A stretch of 64,000 bases of DNA from Monoplex corrugatus (GCA_030674185.1 JAPXFY010000026.1:33858667-33922666), one strand, 5' to 3'; shown: positions 26,001 to 36,489, counted from the stretch's first letter. A program made the numbers and translations. Notes: generated by a model from the letters alone, not told the origin.

Positions 26001-28591
26001 CAGGCTTCACTTAGATGTCCACACTGATTCTTGTTTTTCAAGTTGTTTTTTTCTCATCCAAAACTATCAGTCCAGCAGCATATCAATCCTGTATGACATT
26101 ACAACTATTACTATCGTTGCTTAAAGCCCAGCCAACAGCATAGAGCCATGTCAGAGTTATAACCGCTTCAAAACATACAAAACTTCAACAGGAATAAAAA
26201 ATTTTTTAAAAAAGAACAGAAAATTTAGTACACATATCAATGCATTCGTGCACATAATCTAAGGACATGCCCCTGGCATTGATCACACCTGAATACAAAT
26301 TTAAGCATACCTAAGGACACCAAAACATAAGAATGGGCATAAATTACCTAAAATTGCTTCCCCACATCTCACCTCCCTAGAGCCAAAAAAAAAAAGCACT
26401 TAATACATGTACCCAATTATCAATCCTAAGAAAAAATACTAGGACTTTATCGAACACATACAGGTGAATGGACCAGCAAGGCAGAAAATGACAGGATGAA
26501 ATGACAGAACATGAGTTGAAAGATTTTCAGGATATGCACTGCCGTAGAGCTGTAAGTTATCAGCACAGAAATGATATTTGTGCTGACTGATGACATTGGC
26601 AAGTGGATGGGCCCAACTACAGAGCCTTGCGGGACCCCAAGTTGAACTGGCCGGGATTTTGATTTATTTACCAAAACTGACTTAAAGCACTCAGACAGGT
26701 AAGACATAAACCACAAAAGAACATTACCTTGGATTCCAAATGTGGGCTCCATTCAAGAGAGGAGGATGAGGTGGTCAATGGTGTCAAAAACAGCAGAAAG
26801 ATCAAAAACAAGAAGTAGCGAAATTCGGCCACAGTCAACCGAAAGTAACAAATCATTCATACTATGAACAAGAGCATTTTCAGTACAGTGTTCAGAAAGT
26901 TAAGCTGCCTGAAGAGGACTGTAAAGATTGTTGGCTGAGAGATGATTATTCTACTGTTTCAAAACCACTTTCTCAAGGAGCTTGGAAAGGAATGGCAAGA
27001 TGGAGATAGGACAACAATTTTTGAAAATGGTTAGGACTGAGATTTGACCTGACATCTGAAGAATGACTTCAGCAATACAATCAGTCTTTTCATCACAACA
27101 GGAGACTGAGCACTGAACAAACAGATGGTAAAGTTAGCAGATAACAGAGAACAAGAGGGTAGGGTACCAGTGGACTGTGAGGCAGAGGGAGGGGCATATA
27201 TGGAGGAAGCCAAAACAGGAGCTCGTATGGAACAGTTTTTGAGGGATTAAACTCTGTGCAAACAGGTGCATTTTCAGGCATCAAATCAGGCATTTTCGAT
27301 GCTGTAAAAAGTATTTTCTCCACAATTTAACTGCTTAACATGTACATATCAAATCACAAATTACACTCATCCTACTTACTCTACTTTGAAAAAAAGAAGC
27401 CGGCTACGGATTTTCCTTGGAAAGAGCCCATGTAATCTGAGCAAATTACTTGTTCCTGTTCCAGAAATCTGCAAATGTGAGGACAATTCACAGCCCTGCC
27501 AAATACCAGCCATTAAAACAATCATACTCTTCTAGCCAGACATTACAAGTCACACTCCCAGTGCAATGAAGAATCAAAGTATCACCTGTTTGTCCAGCTG
27601 ATTCACAGGGTGACCTCCTGACAGTAGACTCCTGACCTGGTCAATGGCTCCTTCTTGACACCAGTCATAGATTGTTTTCTCGTTGTCGCTCAGTTGTTCA
27701 TCAGGACACACCATCGTGCTGACGGCCACCCCCATGCCACTGCGTGTCTTCTCTCTCAAAGACTGGTCCTCTCTGATGTCATTTTCCCCTGCCTGCATTC
27801 AAAGGGAATAGTTTTCCTAGCTTCCACACACAGACCTTAAATGTTTTATTACAGGGCAATTTGAGCTCAACTGGTTAATACAGCATGCTGATAATGCAGA
27901 AGTTGTCGGTTCAACCTTTAAACAAATCACAATGTTCTTAAAAATGGCCCAATTAGCGCCATTGGTTAGAATACCAATCTGAAAACACAGTGGTTGTGGG
28001 TTTGGCCCTCAGGTGGGCCGCAGCTTCATTTTCTTTTTTTTTGTTCATCTTTTTCATAGGTTGACTGGCTCTCTTGTCAGAACTGAAAACTCAAAATCTG
28101 ATGTCCTGAGTTCATTCCAAGTCCTCAACATAAAAACTGGCCTGTCAACTGCCCTCTTAATGTTCTGATCATTCTGGTGGTGTCAGCTTAACCCTTTGAC
28201 TTCCGCACCCTATTCACCAATTGCAAAACCTTGAAGTTGAACCCTTTTATTCCCTCACCCTACCTACAAGCTTCCTGCAGAAAGGTGGTGGATAGGGTGA
28301 GGGAATCAAAGGGTTAGCTTTTACTTTGTTAGCGTGGTTGACAATGCAGGAGGTTGGTCTACAGGGTGCAGGAGTCAAAGGGTTAATGTTTGACAGACAC
28401 TGCTCTCTTCCCCATTTCAAGACCTTGCCTGTGTAAACGGTTTTGCATAGGCTGAAGGAGTTTGCCAAGATACTCATGACAGATCCAAATGGATGTGAAA
28501 TTTCCCCAGTGCAAAGAATCCTTCTTGAACTATTCACACACACAAACACACACACACACGTACACACACGCACACACACACACATATATAC

Positions 28592-28633
<42 letters not shown>

Positions 28634-28634
28634 A

Positions 28635-28673
<39 letters not shown>

Positions 28674-28678
28674 ACACA

Positions 28679-28717
<39 letters not shown>

Positions 28718-31700
28718 ACACACTACCCATACACACACACACACATACACACACACACACACATACACACACAACACACACAACACACACACACACACAC
28801 AACACACACACACATACACACACACAACAAAACCCCACACAACACATACACACACACACCCCAAAACTAATGGCACAAAGTTGAAAAAAAAAGAGTCTTT
28901 CCATACTCATCATAATCTTATTAACACCAAGGCAAAAACTGTGTCTTGTGAATTCATCAACTGATCAATGGATTCTCTTCATTCCAGATAAAGCTTAAGG
29001 CATCAAGCATGCTGCTCCAGCTGTGAATGTCTTAAGCAAGACAGGTCAGAAACCAAAAACATACAAAAATAGAAAGAGAAAGTGTATTTAATTGACAAAA
29101 CTAGACAGAAAAATTTTTTCAGCCTGTTGGCCCTCAATAAATAAAGACACTACACACACACACACTACACACACACAAAGTTACACCACGCTGGTGTTGC
29201 TCTTGCCATCCAGGCTGCAGGTTGCTAAGCAAGGAAACATATTCTAACATGGCTTCTGTTCGGTTCTTGTCACACACACTCACTATACACACACTACACA
29301 CACACACACAAACTACACACATACACACACACACACACTACACACACACAAACTTACACCACGCTGGTGTTGCTCTTGCCACCCAGGCTGCAGGTTACTA
29401 AGCAAGGAAACATATTCTAACATGGCCTCTATTCGGTTCTTGTCACCAAGCTGCTTCCAAGCCTCCCTGTGGAGCACAGAATGACAGTTTCAGTTTCAGT
29501 TTCTCAAGATGACATCTCTATGCTCGGAACGAATTCCATACACACTAATGTCACAGGTGCCATGTGTATGGTGATCATGGCACAAGCCTTAAGCCTGCAC
29601 ATAAAGAGTAAAAGTTGCCAACAGCACCCGGTGTTCCAAGGCGGTCACCCATCCAAGTACTAACCAGGCTGGGCGTTGCAAAACTTCGGTGATTGGACGA
29701 GAACTGGTGTTTTCAGAACGACAAAACTTAAACAACTTAAAAAACAGTCAGTTACACAGATCTATGCACCACCAAGAATGACAAGCAGGAAGCTGGTTGA
29801 TAGGGTGAGGCAACGGAAGAGTTAAGTTATCATTATCATAATTTATATTAGCACAGAACAGATAAGTAGGGTACAATCTCAAGACCTGGCCTGCAGGTTG
29901 GGTATGAGCATGAAAGCTCATGATACATGCTATATCTTGTTGTTATTGTTGTTTAAAGCCCAGCTGACTGTGTAGAGCCATATCAGGGCAATAACCACTT
30001 CAAAACATACACAATACTTTAACAGGAAAAGAAAATTACACAATACTTCAACAGGAAGAAAAAAGAAGGGAAAAAAATTAAGTTCACATATCAATGCATT
30101 CGCGCACATTGTCTACAGACATGCCCTAGGCGTTGACCACTCTGTCCAATTTATCGCACAGGGGATTTAAAAAACATACCTGAATACCAATTTAAATATG
30201 ACTAAAGACGCTAAAACATATCTAAAACCGGGCCTAAATTATCTAAAAGTGCTTCCACATATTTCACTTCACTAGAGCCAAAAATGCACTTAATATATGT
30301 ACCCAATTCACAATCCTAAGAGAAAGTACTATGACTTTATCAAATACATACAGGTGAATAAACCAGCAAGGCAGAAAATGGTAGGAAGAAATGACAGGAA
30401 GCAAAGGAGGAAGACAAAAACAAAGAGAGCGACAGAAAAGAGAAAATTTCTAGCACAGAATTTCCAGAAGGTGGGGATACTATTATACTGAAAGAGCCCC
30501 TGGCATTCCCACGGAGGAACAGAAAACTGGTCAATAGGGTGAGCAATGAAAGAGTTAAGCTAAATCAAGAGTTAAGCTATAATCATCATAACTATACTAC
30601 ACAGTATAAGAATGACAAGCAGGAGCTGTTGATAGGTGAGGCAACGGAAGAGTAAGTTATCATTATCATAATTTATATAGCACAGAACAGATAAGTAGAT
30701 TACAATCTCAAGACCTGGCCTGCAGGTTGGGTATGTGTGTGCAACCTCATGACACATGCCATGTCTGTTCTGTCTTCCCATCACATGTTAATGTGTCTTC
30801 ATGGTGTGAATACATGATATGAACCATGCACTGTGCTTGAGTATACAAATATGTGAGACTAACTTGTAGCTTCATACCAGTCGCCAAGGTGTAGTAGTCA
30901 GCACAACGGACTACTGACTGGAAGGTTGTGGGTTTGAATCCCCATCAGTCCCTTCAAAAATCGTTGCAGGAGTTTTCGGCTCTAACCGGCTCCTACCCAG
31001 AGTTTGGCATGCTATGGGCTCATCGGGAAGACTGGGACCACACAGTCAAGTCTCATCTGCTTCATGGATGCGTCACTGAGGGGGCTGCTCAAATCTTCTG
31101 ACCAGCACTGCAGGTGTTTCTATCTCTTGGGCCTGGTTGGTGCCATGATATATTATGATAGTAAGTGTAGAGTACAGCCCTGTCACGAAGTCTCAATTCT
31201 AGATGAAACTCCATAGCATCATGATGATCATCCTCATCAACATCATCATCATTGCATTGTAAAAACTGTGCCAGCTTCTGTGGCCATTAAAGTGTGTAAA
31301 AATGGGACAGAAAAAAGTGAGCACAAAGGTAACCTCCCTAAGTGCAATGATCCTAAAAAAAAAAATTTGGTTTCATGACTATGCCATTCATATTCAACTC
31401 TTTTATTCTGAGAAAAGATAAACAAAGTAGCCTACTTACAGCATCAACAAATTTTGTGTCACACAAAATACTTTCAACAACAAACTGTACTACATCATTT
31501 GGCGAGACTTTATCCAAGGTAACAAGAACTGTATCAACATACATACATGCTCAAGTGGACAGCTTGCAAACAGGCATGCAGCATGATGAAACATGACAGA
31601 ATAATTTCAGTTCTTGTATTGTCACATGGTTCTCACATTCTAGAATCCAAACTTAGCATTTACTATTTAGAATTTAGGACATCCATCTTTCTCAGTTTTT

Positions 31701-32742
31701 TCCTATCTGCTTTCATAACGAAAAAAATGGTCCAACTCAACAACACCTGGAAAGACAAAGACATAGCAAATGGCCTGAATGCTACTTTTTTAAGTGTTTG
31801 ATCTGGCCAGTCATGATTTATGGCTGCAAAGCCTGGACTCTGAGAAAAACTGATAGCAGAAGAATTGAGGAAGCAGAGATGTGGTTTTATTGGATACTAT
31901 GTGTCAAATGGACAGACAGAAGAACTAATGAAAGTGTCCTGGAAGAACTTGATACCACCAGAAAACTACTAGCGGACATCAACAAGAGAAGACTAAAATA
32001 CCTTGGCCATGTGTAACGCAGCAGGAACACAAACCTCATGACAACCATCCTTCACGGAAAAAAACAGTGGCAAAAAGGAAGAAAGGCAGACCTTCACTCT
32101 CATACATTGAGAGCAAAACTAACATCAGTGGCTTAAATATTCAAGAAATTGTCCACAAAAGTCAAGACAGAGTGGCCTGGAGGAAGACGGTGGTGTCCAG
32201 GTGTGCAGCGGCCAACACCAAACCCAGTGACGCCGACAGGTGAGGGGAGACAGGTGAGGCTTTCATAACTGTCCTTCATTCAAGTATCTTCCAATGACTC
32301 TAGAGGCCCCTGTCACATAGTGAGAACAGTGTTTGTTTCTTCAGTTGCTGTTTACGCAACAAGGATTTCTTCAAAGATCAAAATAGCTCCTATCCTGGAG
32401 TACCGTAGGTGTCTATCTTCAATCCATCTGGCTTGAGAGACCCTACCAAGAGCTGGGGTGAAGATCAAAATAGCTCCTATCCTGAAGTACCCTAGGTGTC
32501 TATCTTCAATCTATCTGGCTTGAGAGACCCTTCCAAGAGCTGTAGCTCCAGCCAGCACAGCACTAAAGGCACCCAAGCAAATAAGGCCTCCAACTATGAC
32601 ATGGTGGCAATATTTTGGACATGAATTCAATTATTATTTTCGTTCAGCAGATAAGCTACTCAGGATGTCAAACACATATAGTGATATACACTTACACATT
32701 ATCTAAAAACATATGTGACAAGATGTTGAAAGAAATATATGA

Positions 32743-32811
<69 letters not shown>

Positions 32812-34811
32812 GCACCTAAAGAAAATCACTGACATACACAGAAGTATTCAAGATAATTTACCATTTCTGTTTTCCTTGGAAGTCAAAGAATCCTGGTTTG
32901 GGAGTTGTGCATGGTCCTTCATGTACCTGGAAAAGTATGTGTTTGGTATTAAAGCAAATGTTTTCTAATATACTACTGAGTTGTGTTTGGCAGAACAAAT
33001 GTTTTACTGAAACGTTTTCTAGTACATCATTACGCTGCTTGCTATATCTGTTAACTGATAAATTTTGAATGTTTCCACAAAAGTTCGGTGTGATACAACT
33101 TTCTTAACTGTCTTCAGCATAAACACCAAAAGACCAATATGAAATAAAGATCAAACATCATAAAAACAAAACAATAGAAAAAAGTCCTTAGTTTAAAAAG
33201 AAAAGAGCTATGCTCTTGAGTCCACGTCCAATTAAATAACACTGATTAATTGAGGGCTGTCAATGATCTCTAAGATACTTCTATATATAATATTTGTCTT
33301 TGGTAGAATGAGTATACCAAGAGAAAATATATTTGAACCAGCAATGAACTTTACTGATTTCATTCTCTACAAACTTTTCAAAATTATGTTTCCTGACATT
33401 TTGTTGAACAGTGGACACTTTTCCAGCCTATGACATTTTCAGCATTCCTTTGTTATGCTCATTATAATAACAAGGGAGGTGAGCTGTGAAATGGTCTTTC
33501 TGTTTCAACATATAAGGAGACCCCCCCCCCCCCCTTCTGTTTCAGCATATAAGGAGATATCCCCCCCCCCCCCCCCCGTTTCAGCATATAAGGATATCCC
33601 CCCTTTCTTTTTTGGGGGGAGGAGGAGGTTCAATTCATTTCATGCCATTCATAGCCCCAGTGACCACCAAGGGCCATATCACAGTTTATTTCTGTCTGGT
33701 GTTATGCCACTCCCATCGATTAATTATCACTGGTGTTTGATAGTGACTAAGACTCTCATCACAAGGTACGCACCAAGCACATTCTTCTCCTTTTGATAAA
33801 AAGGAGTAAGTAAGGAAACTATGACCTGAACATAGCCCATTTAGCACTGGTGAGTAAGGAAGCTGTAATCTGTACGTATCCCATTAACACTACTTCTCCT
33901 TTTCTGTTTCCAATTAAAACAGGAAGATGCTCCGAGTGAAATGCACGGATCTGCTAACACTTGTGCTGATGATAAATTGCTGCACAGTCTGCATACTATC
34001 TCCTCTGTGGGTGTGTATGCAGACCTGTGTCCAGGTTTCCATTAGCCAGTCATTGAATTTGATATATATATAATAATGATTTTGAAGACTTTTCACATAC
34101 ATATGATATTCTGCATGCATATGCACATGAAGGGGGGATTAGATACTATAGCAGATCTGCAGCATTATGTTGGCTGAATTCTAGAGTGTGGATGAAAAAT
34201 CCCAGGTTTTTGTTTTTCTAACTTTAACACAAGCCAAACCCCAAATGGTACCCTTGGATCCATTTGTTAATCCAAATAATGAGGTTTGGGCTACGGTTAG
34301 TGTTGGGTTAGGTAAATGTTGTCAAAAGTGGTGAAAGTCTGACCGACGGACTGCCGATTGGTAAAGTTACAAACTTAACTAACAAACGTTACAAAGGATG
34401 AAAGGTATTTTAAAAGAATGGGAATTTTCGCCTATGCTCTGAGTTAATCCATAAGCCTATTTAAGTTGGGAGATCAGAAAAAATCTCCACCCTTTACCCA
34501 ACACATGGAGGTGTCTAGGTGGATCTAACCAAGATCTTCGTTTGGAAGTCCGCCGTTTACCCACTTACTGCTTAACTACCGCGTCCGTCACTTTTATCGT
34601 CACTTTAGTCAGATGAACATCCATTTTCTTCCTTAAACATTTACAAAACTGAAACATGATAAGAACATCGAACCTGCTTGTAACGTGCATAGAAATAGAG
34701 CAGTTTATCTGCATCAAACTTGGACCCTATTTGCCGCACACAGTTTGTAGCGGCTTGAAATACTTCAGCAAGGGATTCTTCAGTTTCGAAATCGTTCGCA
34801 CTGTCCTCCAT
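17334..34811 (-). CDS. ACBD6: Acyl-CoA-binding domain-containing protein 6 (ACBD6), complete, seven coding exons
   Basis: The coding sequence is the minus-strand join of 34811-34674, 32926-32862, 29466-29358, 27792-27586, 24655-24566, 22781-22751 and 17482-17334: 789 nt, 262 residues plus stop. All junctions are GT-AG and keep phase; two split codons rebuild Trp68 and Ala214. Residues about 12-101 form an acyl-CoA-binding domain. The usual ligand-contact positions of the ACBP family are present as Tyr41, Tyr44, Lys45, Lys67 and Tyr86, and the KQKWEAW core is intact. Residues about 144-245 form ankyrin repeats (LLHWASDRG, GQTALHYA). Length is close to vertebrate ACBD6 (282). The family binds long-chain acyl-CoA and supports protein N-myristoylation and lipid remodelling; that is family knowledge, not seen here. 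The introns are full of transposons. Start: the first ATG of the ACB exon (MEDSAND); no earlier in-frame ATG was noticed. UTRs were not mapped. Confidence 0.93.
18032..19732. mobile_element. TTAA-flanked non-autonomous element, family T, long copy
   Basis: TTAA at 18032-18035 and 19729-19732. Removing the element with one TTAA joins IANTL to SIPHIS in the mariner host without a gap. Tips are ACTTGATGGCAACGC and, inverted, ACTCTTTGGAGACGC. Two copies of a CGCAGCTATAGCTGCG-type palindrome follow the left tip. No transposase inside; a LINE fragment (18524-19618) is nested in it. Confidence 0.88.
18524..19618 (-). mobile_element. CR1/L2-like LINE, 5'-truncated, nested in the TTAA element
   Basis: Minus frames give LVLSFIMSRIDYCNSLLSGL, then LLAQLHWLPVSKRIQYKL, GPRAFSVSGPLSWNKLPLSV and ASFKSALKTHLF, the C-terminal end of CR1/L2-type reverse transcriptases. 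The 3' end is TATATAAATAAAATATA followed by ATT repeats. Its 3' terminal sequence appears twice (18540-18600 and 18780-18830), separated by ACAT and CA microsatellites. Confidence 0.87.
20709..22172 (+). pseudogene. piggyBac element with internally deleted transposase
   Basis: TTAA at both ends (20709-20712, 22169-22172); tips CCCCTAGCTGTTCAC and, inverted, CCCTTTCGCATTCGC. The frame from ATG 20975 encodes an acidic start (FVDYTEAELQEFFREIDRLE), VVGPKHSLPADAKPIDYFL and, after a frameshift near 21300, FFVSAAEETNNYAGQKIAAK and TTADEIRAYLAILIMMGL: the N-terminal third of PGBD-type transposases. Near 21480 it jumps to VRDCFRDYHALNT, the end of the C-terminal Cys-rich domain, so the catalytic core is deleted. 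About 1.46 kb against about 2.5 kb for intact elements. Lies in ACBD6 intron 6. Confidence 0.87.
22430..22575 (+). repeat. SINE-core module, copy near ACBD6 exon 6
   Basis: Shares ATCATGTCAGTCTGGTGGC, GAATGCACACCC and GTATGCAGACTGTGCAGCAA with 41840-41960 and 13440-13560, and with the reverse complement of 33960-34020. Confidence 0.6.
22751..22781 (-). CDS. ACBD6: ACBD6 coding exon 6 (31-nt micro-exon, ankyrin repeat start)
   Basis: 31-nt exon, acceptor tttcaatag|GATTGT, donor TTATG|gtaagt. Encodes DCEGQTALHY plus one base of Ala214. Too short for ORF finders; recognised because DCEGQTALHY matches the ankyrin segment that should follow exon 5 and the phase fits both neighbours. Confidence 0.9.
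22920..23175. repeat. CT, CA and GCGC-interrupted microsatellite
   Basis: CT tract, C run, then CA repeats with several GCGCGCACACA interruptions. Lies in ACBD6 intron 5. Confidence 0.95.
23176..24565. other. ACBD6 intron 5 sequence, nothing recognised
   Basis: No coding or mobile-element motif found apart from short A- and T-rich tracts. Confidence 0.5.
24566..24655 (-). CDS. ACBD6: ACBD6 coding exon 5 (ankyrin repeat)
   Basis: 90-nt exon, acceptor ggtgtacag|GGCATA, donor CAGCAG|gtacag, phase 0. Encodes GIGLLHWASDRGLVDMAAML and DAGASVNQQ, a clear ankyrin repeat. Confidence 0.94.
24900..25990 (-). pseudogene. Second mariner-type transposase relic, interrupted by a fold-back element
   Basis: On the minus strand: LTGDKTR (decayed first Asp region), LLDSASAHETKVTV (second Asp), then, past the insertion, SHPPYSPDLDLCDLWLFLNL (third Asp) and KQNLADKKFSRIADFGRAV. 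Several stops and frame changes. Different subfamily from the plus-strand relic (CDLWLF instead of SDYLLF). Lies in ACBD6 intron 4. Confidence 0.82.
25136..25421. mobile_element. Fold-back element with 13-bp target duplication
   Basis: Arms 25171-25282 and 25303-25420 are inverted repeats around a 20-bp loop (CAGATACAAAGTACAAAA / TTTTGTACTTTGTATCTG). CACAGTGACCTTG is repeated exactly at 25123-25135 and 25422-25434. Removing the insert with one copy rejoins the mariner relic. Confidence 0.85.
26100..27260 (-). mobile_element. CR1/L2-like LINE relic with reverse transcriptase and 3' region
   Basis: Minus frames give LLLVFDLSAVFDTIDH-like and QLGVPQGSVVGPI segments (RT motifs; SYLSECFKSVLVNKSKSRPV before). 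26100-26446 is its 3' part, repeated at 29940-30500. Many stops. Lies in ACBD6 intron 4. Confidence 0.75.
27586..27792 (-). CDS. ACBD6: ACBD6 coding exon 4 (linker and first ankyrin unit)
   Basis: 207-nt exon, acceptor gaatgcag|GCAGGG, donor AACAG|gtgata, phase 0 at both ends. A charged linker leads into TIYDWCQEGAIDQVRSLL, the first ankyrin-like helix pair of ACBD6. Confidence 0.92.
28188..28386. mobile_element. Palindromic TTAA element, copy 4 (full length)
   Basis: TTAACCCTTTGACTTCCGCA to GGAGTCAAAGGGTTAA, inner CTCACCCTACC / GGATAGGGTGAGGGAATCAA. It splits a copy of repeat R1 whose uninterrupted relative is at 6323-6610. Lies in ACBD6 intron 3. Confidence 0.88.
28537..28862. repeat. (CA)n/(TACA)n microsatellite, about 325 bp
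   Basis: CA repeats with TATACACA and CAACACA variants. All long frames in it are repeat artefacts. Confidence 0.97.
29180..29272 (-). pseudogene. Partial duplicate of ACBD6 exon 3
   Basis: Encodes DKNRTEAMLEYVSLLSNLQP and GWQEQHQRG, matching exon 3 with a few changes (Ile to Thr). The donor is changed from GGT|gtaagt to GGT|gtaact and the exon's 5' third, with its acceptor, is absent. Flanked by CA repeats on both sides. Confidence 0.88.
29358..29466 (-). CDS. ACBD6: ACBD6 coding exon 3 (ACB domain C-terminal helix)
   Basis: 109-nt exon, acceptor gctccacag|GGAGGC, donor GGT|gtaagt. Encodes EAWKQLGDKNRIEAMLEYV and the end of the ACB fold, including Tyr86. A diverged partial duplicate of this exon lies in the downstream intron at 29180-29272. 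Confidence 0.93.
29775..30765. repeat. Duplicated block with LINE 3' region between
   Basis: 29775-29935 and 30610-30765 are near-identical (GAATGACAAGCAGGA, TAAGTTATCATTATCATAA, CAAGACCTGGCCTGCAGG). Between them 29940-30500 repeats the LINE 3' region of 26100-26500 (AAAGCCCAGC, TATCAATGCATTCG). Fragments of the palindromic TTAA element border both. Confidence 0.72.
30880..31253 (+). mobile_element. tRNA-headed SINE with ATC-repeat tail
   Basis: Starts with a tRNA-like head: box-A-like AAGGTGTAGTAGTC and box B GGTTTGAATCC. A body of about 250 bp ends in CATCATCATC repeats. Lies in ACBD6 intron 2. Confidence 0.7.
31795..32240 (+). mobile_element. LINE reverse-transcriptase C-terminal fragment
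   Basis: Frame gives PVMIYGCKAWTLRKTDSRRI, EEAEMWFYWILCVKWTDRRT and RRLKYLGHV, the classic tail of non-LTR endonuclease/RT proteins, then frameshifts and a stop. A minus-strand piece of the same 3' end lies at 42895-43045. Confidence 0.88.
32376..32547. repeat. Tandem duplication, unit about 87 bp
   Basis: Two copies of GATCAAAATAGCTCCTATCC through GGTGTCTATCTTCAAT to CTTGAGAGACCC. Lies in ACBD6 intron 2. Confidence 0.88.
32742..32808. repeat. (CA)n microsatellite beside ACBD6 exon 2
   Basis: About 65 bp of uninterrupted CA, ending some 50 bp from the exon 2 donor. Confidence 0.96.
32862..32926 (-). CDS. ACBD6: ACBD6 coding exon 2 (ACB domain centre)
   Basis: 65-nt exon, acceptor ttttccag|GTACAT and donor AAATG|gtaaat. 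Encodes VHEGPCTTPKPGFFDFQG followed by KQK and two bases of the Trp68 codon. The TPKPGFFDF motif is specific to ACBD-type ACB domains. Confidence 0.93.
33503..33610. repeat. Poly-C minisatellite, three units
   Basis: Three units of TTTCAGCATATAAGGAGA- or TTTCAACATATAAGGAGA-type sequence, each followed by a run of 6-17 C. Lies in ACBD6 intron 1. Confidence 0.88.
34430..34600 (-). mobile_element. tRNA-headed SINE fragment in ACBD6 intron 1
   Basis: On the minus strand: GCGGTAGTTAAGCAG (box-A-like) and GGTTAGATCC (box-B-like), then GGGTAAAGGGTGGAGAT, shared with the SINE at 41644. Confidence 0.5.
34674..34811 (-). CDS. ACBD6: ACBD6 coding exon 1 (start; ACB domain helices 1-2)
   Basis: Encodes residues 1-46, beginning MEDSAND and ending LLYFYARYKQ, the hallmark of acyl-CoA-binding domains. 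The donor reads CAG|gttcga, phase 0. The frame stays open for some codons upstream of the ATG but shows no other in-frame Met. Confidence 0.88.
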
Positions 34812-35519
34812 GTTGCAACATTTGTCGAACTCCGTGTCATATCCTTCCGAACGACAAGGTCCACAATACGATTTTGATTTTTTTAAATAACATAACTAGT
34901 TAATACAAAAATACAATTTAAATTCTTAGATTCTTGCTGTCTTAAAAATGATGCGTAAACTAAAAATAATTATCTGTAGTATTTTGTTGTTGTTGTTTTA
35001 CGGCTTATCGCAAAGTGAGGTCGAAATCGCAAGTAACACCGAAGAACTGCAGCAGTAAAGAGTCGAGAATCTAAACCACACTGTAAGTAATCCAGCTTGC
35101 AGACTGCTAAACAGTTTGTAAAAACATGTGATTATTTTGGGCAATGGTGCAGTTAGATCTCTCTTGTTTCTGCATATTTTGCGTGTAAATACTCGCCCAG
35201 TTTTTTATTTTAATTTTAAATTTACACGTTAGGCCTAAGTTTTAACATCCAAACCAAAGTGACTGCCTGCATTCAAACAAATAGGAACCAGAAAAACACG
35301 AAAATAAGAGTCAGAACGCGCATGTAACCCTTTCAGTGCCAAGTATATTGTTTTGTTAGTGTATGCAAAATGATTTCTACATGGGACATGACGGGTAGGT
35401 TAATAATTAACAAAAACTTCTACTAGATCTAGTTCTAGCATGCAAATTATTGTATGAAAGTATTCGTAACCCCATTTTTTTCCTGAGAGAGAAATGTACA
35501 TACTATCCATTTATGATAG
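34812..35519. other. 5' flank of ACBD6; fold-back repeat fragment at 35285-35325
   Basis: No TATA box or clear initiator assigned. 35285-35325 carries AGGAACCAGAAAAACACGAA and TCAGAACGCG of the 1212-1500 repeat, followed by GTAACCCTTTCAGTGCC, another CCCTTT-type tip without a visible partner. Confidence 0.4.
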
Positions 35520-35710
35520 TTAACCCTTTGACTCCTGCACCCTATCCACCCGCCACAACTTAACTCTTTGAATCCTTCAACCTATCCACAGATTCCCGCA
35601 GGAAGCTGGTGGATAGGGTGAGGGAATCAAAGAGTTAAGGGTTTTATTTTTGCTAGCATAGTTGACAATGCAGGATGCTGGCAGACAGGGTGCAGGAGTC
35701 AAAGGGTTAA
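35520..35710. mobile_element. Palindromic TTAA element, copy 5 (full length)
   Basis: TTAACCCTTTGACTCCTGCA to GGAGTCAAAGGGTTAA, inner GGAAGCTGGTGGATAGGGTG. Spacer GCTAGCATAGTTGACAATGC matches copies 1, 2 and 4. Confidence 0.88.
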
Positions 35711-35787
35711 TGTGTATTTGACATTTTGGTCAGTGAACCATGGCCCATAAAACTGACATAAATTTTACACAATTTTTTGTTACACAT

Positions 35788-35960
35788 TATCATGATTATG
35801 GGTTTGTAGTATTCAAAAAAGTTTTCTGACTAAGCCCCATTACATTATGGGCTTGTAGTACTCAAAAAAGTTTTCAGACTAAGCCCCATCACCTCTTCCT
35901 CTCCTGCCCCCCTTCCACCTATTTGAACATGATGATGATAGGTAAAGATTAGATTTTTTT
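35788..35960. repeat. Tandem duplication with a third copy at 36398-36490
   Basis: TTGTAGTATTCAAAAAAGTT and TTGTAGTACTCAAAAAAGTT units, each followed by CTAAGCCCCAT. The last unit and following 80 bp recur near 36398 (CAGACTAAGCCCCATCACCT). Confidence 0.75.
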
Positions 35961-36254
35961 TCGTGGTATTGAATTGAGTATGATAGCAATAAAAGGTTTT
36001 ATCTTACTTGAAATATCTTTGCAGAGAAAATATTGTCATCACTTTTTACCTGGTAAGAACCATGATCATCTAGACAATGATTAAAAGTTTTAATTAAATA
36101 TACTTATTCTGTTTTTTTTCTGTTTTCTTTTTAAATACATTTCTTTATTCTGTTATTTTATTGTAACTTTGTTTCTTCATGAATTAAGTGTATGTTATGT
36201 ATGTGTTCTGTTGTTTGTTTGATATTTGTACTTGTACTTCCATCTGTTGCTAAG

Positions 36255-36400
36255 ATAGATCTATCTATCTATGTGTGTGTGTGTGTGTGTGTATAAATGT
36301 ATGTATGGTATAATATATATATATATTATATAGTATAATATATGTTATATAACTATATATATATATAATATATATAATATATAGATTATATAGATATATA
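36255..36400. repeat. GT tract and (TA)n palindromic AT-rich region
   Basis: Short GT run followed by TATATAATATATAT-type sequence able to form cruciforms. Confidence 0.85.
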
Positions 36401-36489
36401 CAGACTAAGCCCCATCACCTCTCCCTTTCCACTCCCCCTTCTCTCTTTCCACCCAGTTGAATATGGTGATGGTGGGGTAATGATTACAT

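Noticed and set aside
29180..29272. Alternative functional ACBD6 exon 3
   Set aside because: It lacks the acceptor and 5' third of the exon, and the donor has lost its gtaagt match.
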